Origin: Oscillospiraceae bacterium
Lineage (GTDB): Bacteria; Bacillota; Clostridia; Oscillospirales; SIG627
Length of the DNA stretch: 64,000 nt
Assembly: GCA_015063605.1 (NCBI GenBank)
Contig: SVTV01000005.1
Span: 36,779 to 100,778, forward strand
Direction: 5' to 3'
The number at the start of each line of letters is the position of its first letter. The first letter of the stretch is position 1. The position numbers and the translations under genes are program-made. The notes beneath the pieces are model-generated. The model had not been told where the DNA came from and searched no databases. It was given only the letters and a program-made list of their open reading frames with translations. Shown here one piece after another: positions 1-7,791 of this stretch.

Positions 1-195
1 CTCGGAATCATCCCAGCCGCCGTATAGAAGGCAATTATGCGCATACTCTCTTTTCAAATGCTCGGAAAGCACCATACAAGTGTGCGCATCCATAAATGGC
101 ATAAACACGGGGCACCGGCGCTCATCCGCAATTCTTGCATTCTTGACTGCGCGGGAAAGCAGCAGCGACTCATCATGCGAACCGCCGCTTACCAT
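1..195 (-). CDS. YlmH-like S4-domain RNA-binding protein, N-terminal part (runs off the window)
   Basis: Only the first 65 codons are present; the frame is open to the left edge. The ATG overlaps the yggT stop codon (ATGGTAA). The visible product has a run resembling YlmH N-termini: a V-F-M-P-F-M-D segment at about residues 30-36 and L-L-Y-G-G-W-D-D-S-E at the window edge, where YlmH proteins have F-x-G-G-[YH]-x-x-[AS]-E-R. Order also supports it, since sepF-yggT-ylmH is the usual Gram-positive division cluster. The S4 domain itself would lie outside the window, so the call rests on this short stretch plus synteny. In the family the protein binds RNA and has been linked to ribosome rescue and cell division. 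Confidence 0.6.
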   Translation of the reverse strand, partial: MVSGGSHDESLLLSRAVKNARIADERRCPVFMPFMDAHTCMVLSEHLKREYAHNCLLYGGWDDSE

Positions 196-482
196 ATTGA
201 ACCCACATATATCGTCGGCAACGCAAGCTGCACGACGGAAAGCAACAATACTGTTATAAAGAACGACAGATCCAGAGGAGACGAATTCGCTCCCGGAATC
301 TTATCAAGCAGCATCCTGACCGGAATGATAATAGGCTCGGTTGCCGCGAAAATAAAACTATACAATTTAGAATCTTCGTCTATCGGCATCCACGACATGA
401 TAGCTCTGAAAAGCATCATAAATTCAAGCACCGTTAAGAGCAGATATACGAAATTCGCAAACACATAAACAAATGCGCCCAA
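189..482 (-). CDS. YggT family integral membrane protein
   Basis: A 97-residue protein with two hydrophobic segments (about residues 5-28 and 72-92) around a central YggT signature: R-A-I-M-S-W at 26-31, then T-E-P-I-I-I-P-V-R at 48-56 (consensus R-x-x-x-S-W ... T-E-P-x-L-x-P-x-R). It begins at TTG, because the only nearby upstream ATG meets a stop after three codons; AGGTAGAAG just upstream can serve as ribosome-binding site. It lies between sepF and the ylmH-like gene and overlaps the latter. Members of this family are small membrane proteins associated with division and membrane/osmotic phenotypes; the molecular role is not settled. Confidence 0.85.
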   Translation of the reverse strand: MGAFVYVFANFVYLLLTVLEFMMLFRAIMSWMPIDEDSKLYSFIFAATEPIIIPVRMLLDKIPGANSSPLDLSFFITVLLLSVVQLALPTIYVGSIW

Positions 483-545
483 ATCTTCTACCTATACGAC
501 CATCCGCACACATTTAAAATGCAGGGACAGATCCTATATGCCGTA

Positions 546-1055
546 TCAGTTTCTGTCGCGGTGAGCAAACTCGCTCTTTTCCGCAGAATCAGTAAGCTGT
601 TCACCGGTAATATCAACATTGCTGGGAGTAGCAACATATGTACGGTTGGCAACCTTTCTGAGATTTCCGTTTATAGCGTATGCAACACCGTTAAGGAAAT
701 CTATAAGTCTTCTTGAGGTTTCGGGCTGTGTATCCTCAAGATTGAGAAGAACAGTCTTTCTCGAAATGAGATAATCAGCTATCTGTGTGACGTTTTCGAG
801 CTTTTCGGGCTTAACTACCTTCATTTCGATAGGAGCACCGGAAGCAACGTTGATACCGGAAGAGGGCTGTCTTGCCGCATTCTGATGAGCAGTGGGTTCA
901 GCTTCTTCCTTTTCCTGTCTGCGAGGCTTGGTAGCGGGAGTAGGTATTTCTTCTTCCTCTTCCTCTTCAAACTCTTCTATTTCTTCATCGATGTATTCTT
1001 CTTCATCGTTCTCGTTTCCGAATATTATTCTTCCTATTGATTCCTTGATTCCCAT
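546..1055 (-). CDS. sepF: Cell division protein SepF
   Basis: 169 residues. The N-terminus (M-G-I-K-E-S-I-G-R) can form the short amphipathic membrane-binding helix typical of SepF. It is followed by a strongly acidic, low-complexity linker (about residues 15-60, long Glu runs). The conserved SepF core is at about 75-150, with the P-x-x-x-E-x-x-x-I-A-D-Y-L and D-F-L-N-G-x-x-Y-A-x-x-G signatures (G seen here as N-G-N). SepF polymerises, binds the FtsZ C-terminus and tethers the Z-ring to the membrane. It sits between yggS and yggT in the usual order. The ATG follows a GGAGG-type site (reverse strand AACGGAGGAAT). Confidence 0.95.
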   Translation of the reverse strand: MGIKESIGRIIFGNENDEEEYIDEEIEEFEEEEEEEIPTPATKPRRQEKEEAEPTAHQNAARQPSSGINVASGAPIEMKVVKPEKLENVTQIADYLISRKTVLLNLEDTQPETSRRLIDFLNGVAYAINGNLRKVANRTYVATPSNVDITGEQLTDSAEKSEFAHRDRN

Positions 1056-1113
1056 TTTTTATTCCTCCGTTTAGTCCTTGTTTTTAATACGATCAATACT
1101 TTGATTTAACCCT

Positions 1114-1827
1114 TTAATTCTTTTTACTGTAATCGCGTGCACCGAATATTCCCGTTCCCACACGAACTATATTCGCTCCGCAGCTTACAGCAGCTTCGTA
1201 ATCTCCGCTCATACCGAACGAAAGATAGTCCATCTTTGTATTTTCTATTTCAGCAGAAGAAATATCGTTAAATATTCCGACTATTCTTCTGAAATATTCT
1301 TTTTGTTTTTCGACATCTACGCAGATAGGAGGTATCGTCATAACGCCTCTGAGTCTCAGACCCGGAAGTGCCGCTATCTCCCTTGCAAGCTCAAGTGCCT
1401 TGTCGGGCTCCACACCCGATTTCGATTCCTCGCCGCCGACATTTACCTCAAGAAGTACATCCATCACAAGATCATGCTTTAATGCCTGCTTGTTGATCTC
1501 CTTGGCAAGATCGAATCTGTCTACCGATTCTATCATAGACACCTTATCTATGATATATTTTACTTTGTTTGTCTGGAGAGAACCTATAAAATGCATAGTA
1601 AACCTATCTTTATCTATTGCATCATATTTGTCCATAAGCTCCTGAACCTTGTTCTCACCTATATGTGTGACACCGCACTCGGCAAGAAAGTTTATTTCCT
1701 CCGGTGTCCTTGTTTTTGTAGCCGCCAAAAGAACTACCTTTCTGTCATCACACTTTGCTTTTTCTATATTATCAAATATTTCGCTGAGATTTTTGCGTAT
1801 TTCGCTTTTTCTTTCTTCGGATATCAT
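1114..1827 (-). CDS. yggS: Pyridoxal-phosphate homeostasis protein (YggS/YlmE/PROSC family)
   Basis: 237 residues, full length for the family. The PLP-binding lysine is K38 in L-L-A-A-T-K-T-R. The H-I-G-E-N-K-V-Q-E and H-F-I-G-S-L-Q-T-N-K motifs follow, with G-V-M-T-I-P-P and the C-terminal L-S-F-G-M-S-G-D phosphate-binding segment. The family is a fold-type III PLP carrier that buffers free PLP and has no established catalytic activity. Its ATG overlaps the stop of the HlyD-like gene (ATGA), so the two are translationally coupled. It is co-directional with sepF downstream. Confidence 0.95.
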   Translation of the reverse strand: MISEERKSEIRKNLSEIFDNIEKAKCDDRKVVLLAATKTRTPEEINFLAECGVTHIGENKVQELMDKYDAIDKDRFTMHFIGSLQTNKVKYIIDKVSMIESVDRFDLAKEINKQALKHDLVMDVLLEVNVGGEESKSGVEPDKALELAREIAALPGLRLRGVMTIPPICVDVEKQKEYFRRIVGIFNDISSAEIENTKMDYLSFGMSGDYEAAVSCGANIVRVGTGIFGARDYSKKN

Positions 1828-3047
1828 GAGATCACCTTTCCGTCATACAGATCCTTTCCCTTGACTATGACCTTATCATATATTCCCAAGGGATCTTTTT
1901 CATCAATGCCATTCACGAGATAAAACGAATCCGAGGTATACAATATCTCTATTCTCTTAAATTTTACGGTATTGGCGGAAAGAACGTAAACACCCATCTC
2001 ACCGTCTATAACACGCAAAGCAGATTTGGGTAATCTGATGCCCGAATCGGAGCTTCTTACTATTTCCACCATCTGCTCCCTCATATAGCTGAAGCCCTCG
2101 GGGATCTCGGAAGCCGAAAATGACAGCAATACCGTATCCGATGAGGTCTGGATGATCTTTTTCTCCAAAACGCAGGACGGTATCCTGCTGTTATTGGAAT
2201 AAGGAAAATAAAGGTCGTAGCTTTTACCTTCCGCAAAATCTCCCGCTATTTTCTTATCGACAAGAGCAACTATATCCCATTCGTAATCGGTTATTATTTT
2301 TCCGACTACGTTCCCGGGAGCCTTCTCCGCATTCGAAAGAACCTCAAAAAAACCGTCGACATTTATATTGTCGAGAATTCCCGGGATGAGAATATTTTCA
2401 TATCCGTCGATCTCCGTTGAAAAGAAGCCCGAATTCTTCGTGGTAACGTAAGCAGCGCTTTGAGAAAGCCTTCCCATAAGGACCTGCTTTTCACCCTCTA
2501 ACCTTGATATCTGTGCGTCGTATCCGCTCTGTCTGTTTATTACAAGATGGCGCTTATTCAACGATGTCAGAAGGCGGTCCGAAAAGGAAAACGCTCTCGC
2601 ATACTCCTCTTTTGCAAGATGTCTGTTTGCGGAAAGAATCGTATCAAGGATATCCTCATCCATTTTCGATATGCTTACCGTAACATAACCGTCGGAGACG
2701 GCGCTCTCCTCCAATATCTCTAATCTTCTGTCTATCTGTTCGATCTGCTTCTGAACGGCAATATCACTTTCGCTGCCGAAAACATCTGCAATCGTCTGAT
2801 TTTTTCTTACTCTTTCTCCGTCACTTACCGTATAGTATAAAACGCCGGAAACATCGGAGGTCACATATGCCTCATGGCGCAGCATATAACACTGTGCTTC
2901 AAGCTTATCCTCAACGGTGATCTGCGAAACAAACGATGTGTCGATGGTGTCGCCGTAGCCTGAAACAAAATGCACTGCCAGGTATATCAAAATAACGACG
3001 GAGAGACAAGCCCCTACCAAAGCACTGATCAACCGTGCAACATTCAT
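1824..3047 (-). CDS. HlyD-like membrane-anchored periplasmic-adaptor-type protein
   Basis: 407 residues with one N-terminal membrane anchor (about 7-27). A lipoyl/barrel-sandwich half-motif follows at about 60-90 (V-T-S-D-V-S-G-V-L-Y-Y-T-V-S-D-G-E-R-V-R-K-N-Q), a helical hairpin at about 100-200, and a beta-rich C-terminal region containing R-L-P-K-S-A-L at about 340. This is the layout of HlyD-type membrane fusion proteins. Homologues of this kind are frequently found next to sepF/yggS in Clostridia. No export ATPase or outer-membrane partner is nearby, so it may scaffold something at the septum or wall rather than drive efflux. The function is inferred from fold only. Confidence 0.7.
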   Translation of the reverse strand: MNVARLISALVGACLSVVILIYLAVHFVSGYGDTIDTSFVSQITVEDKLEAQCYMLRHEAYVTSDVSGVLYYTVSDGERVRKNQTIADVFGSESDIAVQKQIEQIDRRLEILEESAVSDGYVTVSISKMDEDILDTILSANRHLAKEEYARAFSFSDRLLTSLNKRHLVINRQSGYDAQISRLEGEKQVLMGRLSQSAAYVTTKNSGFFSTEIDGYENILIPGILDNINVDGFFEVLSNAEKAPGNVVGKIITDYEWDIVALVDKKIAGDFAEGKSYDLYFPYSNNSRIPSCVLEKKIIQTSSDTVLLSFSASEIPEGFSYMREQMVEIVRSSDSGIRLPKSALRVIDGEMGVYVLSANTVKFKRIEILYTSDSFYLVNGIDEKDPLGIYDKVIVKGKDLYDGKVIS

Positions 3048-3098
3048 TTATCCGCAAATCCTTTCTTACCGTTTCGTCCTGTCACAGCATATACATAC

Positions 3099-3971
3099 TT
3101 ATTGTATTTCCAATCTGACAGCATCATATCTGGAAAACCAGGTAAGCTGTCTTTTTGCGTAATTTCTCGTTTTTTGCTTTAAAAGCTCTACCGACTCTTC
3201 TAAGGACATCTCGCCCTTGAAGTAACCGAACAGCTCCTTGTAGGCTATCGCCTGAGAAGCGGTGACCGCCTGTTCAAAGCCTGATGTATAAAGCAAGTGT
3301 GCTTCTTCAACCAAGCCATGCTCTATCATTATATCTACACGGCGGTTTATTCTGTCGTAAAGCCTTTCTCTGTCTTCGCACACAAGCGTAAAATGGGAAA
3401 ATGTAAAAGGAGGCGGGGTATTTCTCGATATACTTTTATAGTACGTTATCGTATTTCCCGTAGCTTCATAAACCTCCAATGCCCTTACAACACGCTTGAG
3501 ATTATTTGGATGGATTTCCGAAGCCGCTTCGGGATCAACCGATGCAAGCCTTCTGTGAAGCTCTTCTGCTCCCAAAGCCTTCGCTTCCTCATTTAGTCTT
3601 GTACGTATATCGGGAGGGCACTCGAAATCGCCAAAGGAGGTATTATTCAGAACGGCATCAATATAAAGTCCCGTTCCTCCCGCAAGTATAGGCTGTTTGC
3701 CCCTATCCAAAGCATTCTGTATCTCTTCATAAGCCGCATTTTTGTAATCCGCCGCCGAAAAGCTTTCGCCTATATCGAGAATGTCGATGAGCTTGTGTTC
3801 AACAAGTCTCATATCCTCCGCTGTCGGCTTGGCAGTACCGATATTCATTTTTCTGTATATCTGCATCGAATCGGCAGATATGATAACACCGTTGAGCCTT
3901 AATGCCAGATCCATCGCCAAAGAGGATTTCCCCGAAGCGGTGGGACCCGAAATAACTATTACACTGTTCAT
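3099..3971 (-). CDS. miaA: tRNA dimethylallyltransferase MiaA
   Basis: 290 residues. The P-loop G-P-T-A-S-G-K-S lies at 9-16, followed by S-A-D-S-M-Q-I-Y-R, D-I-L-D-I-G-E-S-F-S-A-A-D-Y and A-G-G-T-G-L-Y-I-D, all MiaA hallmarks. The C-terminal half includes R-R-V-D-I-M-I-E-x-G-L-V-E-E and the Q-A-I-A-Y-K-E segment. The enzyme transfers dimethylallyl from DMAPP to N6 of A37 in tRNAs reading UNN codons. It is the first gene of a minus-strand unit that continues into the HlyD-like gene, yggS, sepF and yggT. The family is usually 300-315 residues, so this is a slightly short but intact copy. Confidence 0.97.
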   Translation of the reverse strand: MNSVIVISGPTASGKSSLAMDLALRLNGVIISADSMQIYRKMNIGTAKPTAEDMRLVEHKLIDILDIGESFSAADYKNAAYEEIQNALDRGKQPILAGGTGLYIDAVLNNTSFGDFECPPDIRTRLNEEAKALGAEELHRRLASVDPEAASEIHPNNLKRVVRALEVYEATGNTITYYKSISRNTPPPFTFSHFTLVCEDRERLYDRINRRVDIMIEHGLVEEAHLLYTSGFEQAVTASQAIAYKELFGYFKGEMSLEESVELLKQKTRNYAKRQLTWFSRYDAVRLEIQ

Positions 3972-4029
3972 ATACCTTTTATATTATACTACCTTACCGA
4001 ATGCGTACACCACACCCATTCAATATGAT

Positions 4030-4058
4030 ATTTTATCATATTACGGCACCTAAGTCAA
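4030..4058 (-). promoter_or_regulatory. Probable sigma-A promoter for miaA and downstream genes
   Basis: On the minus strand TTGACT (4053-4058), a 17-nt spacer and TAAAAT (4030-4035) lie about 60 nt upstream of the miaA ATG. Confidence 0.6.
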
Positions 4059-4084
4059 TAGAATTTGGCATTTTGTCGGTAAAA

Positions 4085-4771
4085 TTAATATATTTTTTTC
4101 GTAACGCTTAAAATTTTCGTTATTTTATACTCTTCCTTCTCTTTTTCGGAAAATTCCGAATCATCGAACACGGTCGTTGCGGCAAGAGGAAGTCCGGATA
4201 AAGCACAGACCTTTTTACAGTAATCAAAGCTGTCTCTTATAATATCGGCAGTAGTCTCCTCGCCCATGGACGTATTATTGATTATTCCACACGCTTTAAG
4301 TCCCGAGGAGCTTTCAATATCGGCAAGCATTCCGATAGCGGCTTCGGGAGTGGAAATAAAGGGTCTCGACTGATTGATAACATAGAAGAATCTGTATCCC
4401 TTTTCTATTATTCTTTCCTTATAGACCGAGAGCACCGTAGCACCGCTGTCATCGCCTCCCACATCGAGAACGGAGTAATTACCTGGAAGAAAGATGCGGG
4501 CTATATCGGGAAGTATGGATGGAACATCCACATTGGTTCCCGCATATTGAGGTACTATCACGTCTATCCCCTCACATTTAAGCATTCCGGCATTGTCGGA
4601 TGAGCGGAAATAGGGATTGACTATATCCATATCAAGCAATATGAGCCTTTCGCTTTCCGCAAGCCTGCTTTTTTCATTTAATGCTATGTTTACAGCCACA
4701 TTAGTTTTGCCCGTTCCGTAGTGGCCGCATATTACGGTTATGGGTTTTTGTTTATCGTAATAAATATTCAC
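4085..4771 (-). CDS. P-loop nucleotide-binding protein of the ParA/MinD-like class, function unknown
   Basis: 228 residues. The Walker A-type loop G-H-Y-G-T-G-K-T-N spans residues 16-24. It is followed by L-L-D-M-D-I-V-N-P-Y-F-R-S (about 44-56, the switch region with the catalytic-type aspartate) and Y-S-V-L-D-V-G-G-D-D (about 99-108, Walker B). No transmembrane segment or added domain is visible. It is the last gene of a run malic enzyme, QueG-like protein, this gene, with 15 nt from the QueG-like stop. The class includes ATPases for positioning and for cofactor or metal insertion. Nothing here decides between these, so the substrate is left open. Confidence 0.7.
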   Translation of the reverse strand: MNIYYDKQKPITVICGHYGTGKTNVAVNIALNEKSRLAESERLILLDMDIVNPYFRSSDNAGMLKCEGIDVIVPQYAGTNVDVPSILPDIARIFLPGNYSVLDVGGDDSGATVLSVYKERIIEKGYRFFYVINQSRPFISTPEAAIGMLADIESSSGLKACGIINNTSMGEETTADIIRDSFDYCKKVCALSGLPLAATTVFDDSEFSEKEKEEYKITKILSVTKKIY

Positions 4772-4786
4772 TTTTAAATCGACCTT

Positions 4787-5614
4787 TCATTTTCGAACAT
4801 TTATGATATCGATATTTCTTCTCACTACCCTTTCTCCGCGCCATGCAAAGGCTCTTTCGGAAAAAGCATCTGTTTTTAACATATCATCAAGTATAGCGTC
4901 ATCGAGAAAAGAAACCGTATCGTTTTTAAAAAAATCTATTTCTGTTTCAAGTGCATTCCGGTTATGGGGGCATACCTCCTGACAGACATCGCATCCCCAC
5001 ACGCTTCCGTTCTTTTTTATCGTTTCCTCTTCCTCTTCGGAAATACTTTTCTTCTGAGTTATTGCGGAAAGGCACTTTTCGTAATCCATTGACAAAAGAG
5101 TCCCGGTAGGACATGACGATATACATCTTCCGCACTCAAGACAAGTCTTACGTTTTGTTGTATTCTTTGAAACTGACGGTATATCATCAAAAAAATAAAT
5201 ACCGCAAAGGAAGAAATACGTACCGTATATTTCGTTTATAAGAAGCCCGTTCCTTCCCACAAATCCGATACCGCATTCCATGGCGGCAAAACGCTCGTCT
5301 ATGGGAGAATTATCTCCGCTTATCACAAATTCGCATTCCGCTCCCATATTATCAAGGTATGCCCTCATTTTTGTGTAAAGCTTTTTGAAATAGAGATGGT
5401 AATCCCTTGAAAAAGCGTAAGCGGAAATATTCTTCGGAAGCCTTTTTACAAGATAGGGGACAGCCGCCATTATAACCTTTTTGGGCATTCTCTCCCCGAA
5501 AAGCCTTATTAATGCTCTCTCGTTAGTTATCCTGCAGGAGGAGAAAGGTATCGTTCCGTAAGAAGCGATACCCTCAGATTCGAAGAACGATTCGATATGA
5601 GCCGTTACATCCAT
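4787..5614 (-). CDS. QueG-like epoxyqueuosine reductase family protein (short form)
   Basis: 275 residues. Signature segments are S-R-D-Y-H at 69-73, D-N-S-P-I-D-E-R at 101-108 with the general-acid Asp (D101), and G-I-G-F-V-G-R-N-G-L-L-I-N. The first iron-sulfur motif is C158-x2-C161-x2-C164-x3-C168-P and the second C208-x2-C211-x3-C215-P. C181 lies in the C-L-S-A-I-T-Q segment. QueG reduces epoxyqueuosine to queuosine at tRNA position 34, using cobalamin and two [4Fe-4S] clusters. This protein stops soon after the second cluster and lacks the C-terminal HEAT-like region of longer QueG proteins. It could therefore be the short clostridial QueG or a related reductase. It lies 8 nt after malic enzyme. 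Confidence 0.75.
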   Translation of the reverse strand: MDVTAHIESFFESEGIASYGTIPFSSCRITNERALIRLFGERMPKKVIMAAVPYLVKRLPKNISAYAFSRDYHLYFKKLYTKMRAYLDNMGAECEFVISGDNSPIDERFAAMECGIGFVGRNGLLINEIYGTYFFLCGIYFFDDIPSVSKNTTKRKTCLECGRCISSCPTGTLLSMDYEKCLSAITQKKSISEEEEETIKKNGSVWGCDVCQEVCPHNRNALETEIDFFKNDTVSFLDDAILDDMLKTDAFSERAFAWRGERVVRRNIDIINVRK

Positions 5615-5622
5615 AATAAGCT

Positions 5623-6822
5623 TTACACCTCTTCGCGGCTTTTACGCTCCGCTTCGACAACTGCCGCAGCAACTGCCTTTGCTATTCTTTTATCAAAAGC
5701 CTTGGGAAGGATATACTCCTCGTTAAGCTCCTCGGCGGAAACGAGGCTCGAAATTGCTATGGTTGCCGCCGTCTTCATTTCCTCGGTTATAGCCTTTGCT
5801 CTGCAATCGAGAGCGCCTCTGAAAATACCCGGGAATGCAAGGACATTATTTATCTGATTGGGAAAGTCGCTTCTGCCCGTACCGACAACACGAGCTCCCG
5901 CTTTCTTGGCAAGCTCGGGCATTATTTCGGGAACGGGGTTTGCCATGGGGAAAACAATGGGATCGGAAGCCATGCTCTTTATCATGTTCTCGGACACTAT
6001 ACCGGGTGCGGAAACACCGACAAATACATCCGCATCCTTCATGGCATCGGCAAGACTACCTCTCTTATGCTCTCTGTTAGTAACAAGAGCCATTTCCCTC
6101 TGAGCATCGTTCAGCTCCTCCATGCCTTCGCATATTATTCCAAATCTATCTATCATGGTAAGGTTTTTGACACCGAGCCTGAGAAAATGCGTTCCTATGG
6201 CAATTCCCGCAGACCCTGCGCCGTTGATTACGACCTTCACCTCATCTATTTTCTTGTTTACAACCTTCAACGCATTGATAAGAGCCGCACCCACAACAAT
6301 AGCTGTGCCGTGCTGGTCATCGTGAAACACGGGGATATCGCATATCTCCTTCAGTTTTCTTTCCACCTCAAAGCATCTCGGTGCGGAAATATCCTCAAGG
6401 TTTATTCCGCCGAAGCTTCCCGATATAAGATAAATGGTGCGTACAAGCTCATCAACATCCTTGGAGCGGATACATATGGGAAATGCATCCACGTCGGCAA
6501 ATTCCTTGAACAGGGCGCATTTGCCCTCCATAACGGGCATACCCGCCTCGGGACCTATGTCTCCCAAGCCGAGGACTGCCGTGCCGTCTGTTATAACGGC
6601 AACGAGATTACTCCTCCTTGTAAGTTCAAAGGATCTGTTGTAATCCTTCTGTATCTCAAGGCAGGGTGCTGCCACACCCGGTGTATATGCAAGAGAAAGA
6701 TCCGAAGAGTTTTCTATGGCTACTCTCGATCTTACTTCTATCTTTCCTCCCCACTCGTAATGTTTTTCAAGTGATCTTTCACCAATTGTGGGGGTTTTTG
6801 CCTTTTCTTCAATGTTTTTCAT
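5623..6822 (-). CDS. NAD-dependent malic enzyme (malate dehydrogenase, oxaloacetate-decarboxylating)
   Basis: About 399 residues, the length of short bacterial malic enzymes. Visible motifs are S-L-A-Y-T-P-G-V-A (substrate site), [16 protein letters not shown] with following [16 protein letters not shown] (metal site), and the dinucleotide loop G-A-G-S-A-G-I-A followed by D-R at the end of the strand. It converts malate to pyruvate and CO2 with reduction of NAD(P). The start is placed at 6822, where AAAGGA lies 12 nt upstream; an in-frame ATG at 6873 would add 17 residues without a good ribosome site. It is followed closely by the QueG-like gene. Confidence 0.93.
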   Translation of the reverse strand: MKNIEEKAKTPTIGERSLEKHYEWGGKIEVRSRVAIENSSDLSLAYTPGVAAPCLEIQKDYNRSFELTRRSNLVAVITDGTAVLGLGDIGPEAGMPVMEGKCALFKEFADVDAFPICIRSKDVDELVRTIYLISGSFGGINLEDISAPRCFEVERKLKEICDIPVFHDDQHGTAIVVGAALINALKVVNKKIDEVKVVINGAGSAGIAIGTHFLRLGVKNLTMIDRFGIICEGMEELNDAQREMALVTNREHKRGSLADAMKDADVFVGVSAPGIVSENMIKSMASDPIVFPMANPVPEIMPELAKKAGARVVGTGRSDFPNQINNVLAFPGIFRGALDCRAKAITEEMKTAATIAISSLVSAEELNEEYILPKAFDKRIAKAVAAAVVEAERKSREEV

Positions 6823-7112
6823 TTTTATTCTGTATCCTTTTATAAACGGAATTATTTTCATGAATTGCAGCAATATCAGATCGCAGCGAATAAATATAAA
6901 CTATCACAGTAACGAAGTATCCTTTTTCAATGGTATAATGAAACAGAGATATGCCGAAGCAGTCACAGTTCCCGATCTGCAATTTGGTATCATAATATGT
7001 TATCATTTTCTTACATTGGTTAAGAAACGGTATTTTGTATTTTTTTTGACGGTTTTCTGTTTTTAATCAAAACATTGCGTTTTAAAATATCAGCTTGTTT
7101 TTTCATGGAAAT

Positions 7113-7139
7113 TGAAACAAAACGCCATTGTAAATCGTT
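7113..7139 (+). promoter_or_regulatory. Possible ECF-type promoter for the sigma/anti-sigma pair
   Basis: TGAAAC (7113-7118), a 17-nt spacer and CGTTA (7136-7140) match the generic ECF pattern (-35 AAC, -10 CGT) and lie about 100 nt upstream of the sigma gene. This would fit autoregulation. The rest of 6823-7112 shows no gene on either strand. Confidence 0.4.
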
Positions 7140-7148
7140 ATATTAGTA

Positions 7149-7175
7149 ACGGGCAATATTAAATCGATTGCCCGT
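7149..7175 (+). promoter_or_regulatory. Inverted repeat in the leader of the ECF sigma gene
   Basis: ACGGGCAAT (7149-7157) and ATTGCCCGT (7167-7175) form a perfect 9-bp inverted repeat with a 9-nt loop, just downstream of the possible ECF promoter. It could be an operator or an RNA hairpin; there is no U-run to make it a plain terminator. Confidence 0.5.
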
Positions 7176-7197
7176 TCACCGGTGGAACAAATCTGCA

Positions 7198-7222
7198 TTT
7201 TCCGGGTATAAAGCCCGGAAAA
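7198..7222 (+). promoter_or_regulatory. Hairpin directly before the sigma-factor ribosome-binding site
   Basis: TTTTCCGGG (7198-7206) pairs perfectly with CCCGGAAAA (7214-7222) across a 7-nt loop. The A-rich 3' arm runs into the GAAAGGAG ribosome site at 7224-7231, so folding could affect translation of the sigma gene. Confidence 0.5.
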
Positions 7223-7241
7223 AGAAAGGAGCGTTTAAAAT

Positions 7242-7787
7242 TTGTTTACAGTCATCGAAGATCATAAAGAGACACGTCTTGCGGAAGAGCTTTTTCTTAC
7301 ATACAAAGAAAAAATGTACCGTATCGCTGTCTCCATTCTTAAAAACCCTCCCGATGCCGAGGATGCGGTAATGGATGCCGCATTGTCCATGGTAAAGAAT
7401 ATCTCCCTGTTTTCTCCTCTTGAAAGAGAGGAACGTGAATCCCTGATAGTTATCATAGTGAGAAATGCGGCAATAAACCGATATCGGAAAAACAGCAGGG
7501 ATACGACTGTTCTTCTTGATGAATCACATGAAAACGTTCCCGATAACGAGCCTACTCCCGAGGAGCTTTTTATCATGGGAGAATCCTTCGACACCTTATT
7601 GGATATCATCTTATCTCTCGATCCGATATACCGTGATATTATGGTAATGAAATTCCTTTACGAGCATGATAACGAAACGATCGCGAAAATATTGGGAATA
7701 GCGGAATCGACCGTCAGAGTAAGGCTTTGGAGGGCAAAAAGCCTTCTCGAAGGAAAGTGCGAACAAAATAAAAGAAAAGGAGAATGA
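7242..7787 (+). CDS. ECF-type RNA polymerase sigma factor (copy 1)
   Basis: 181 residues. Region 2 spans about 16-83, including the acidic D-A-E-D-A-V-M-D-A promoter-melting helix and the N-A-A-I-N-R-Y-R-K stretch. A short linker follows, and then region 4 (about 122-171) with a helix-turn-helix in N-E-T-I-A-K-I-L-G-I-A-E-S-T-V-R-V-R. It starts at TTG, 10 nt after GAAAGGAG. The next gene, a membrane protein with a cytoplasmic N-terminus, begins 4 nt after its stop and is a probable anti-sigma factor. A paralogue lies at 11426-11980. Family members direct transcription in response to a membrane-relayed signal. Confidence 0.9.
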   Translation: MFTVIEDHKETRLAEELFLTYKEKMYRIAVSILKNPPDAEDAVMDAALSMVKNISLFSPLEREERESLIVIIVRNAAINRYRKNSRDTTVLLDESHENVPDNEPTPEELFIMGESFDTLLDIILSLDPIYRDIMVMKFLYEHDNETIAKILGIAESTVRVRLWRAKSLLEGKCEQNKRKGE

Positions 7788-7791
7788 AGTC

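Noticed and set aside
6067..6774. Plus-strand open frame opposite malic enzyme
   Set aside because: Shadow of a well-conserved enzyme gene; no supporting signals.
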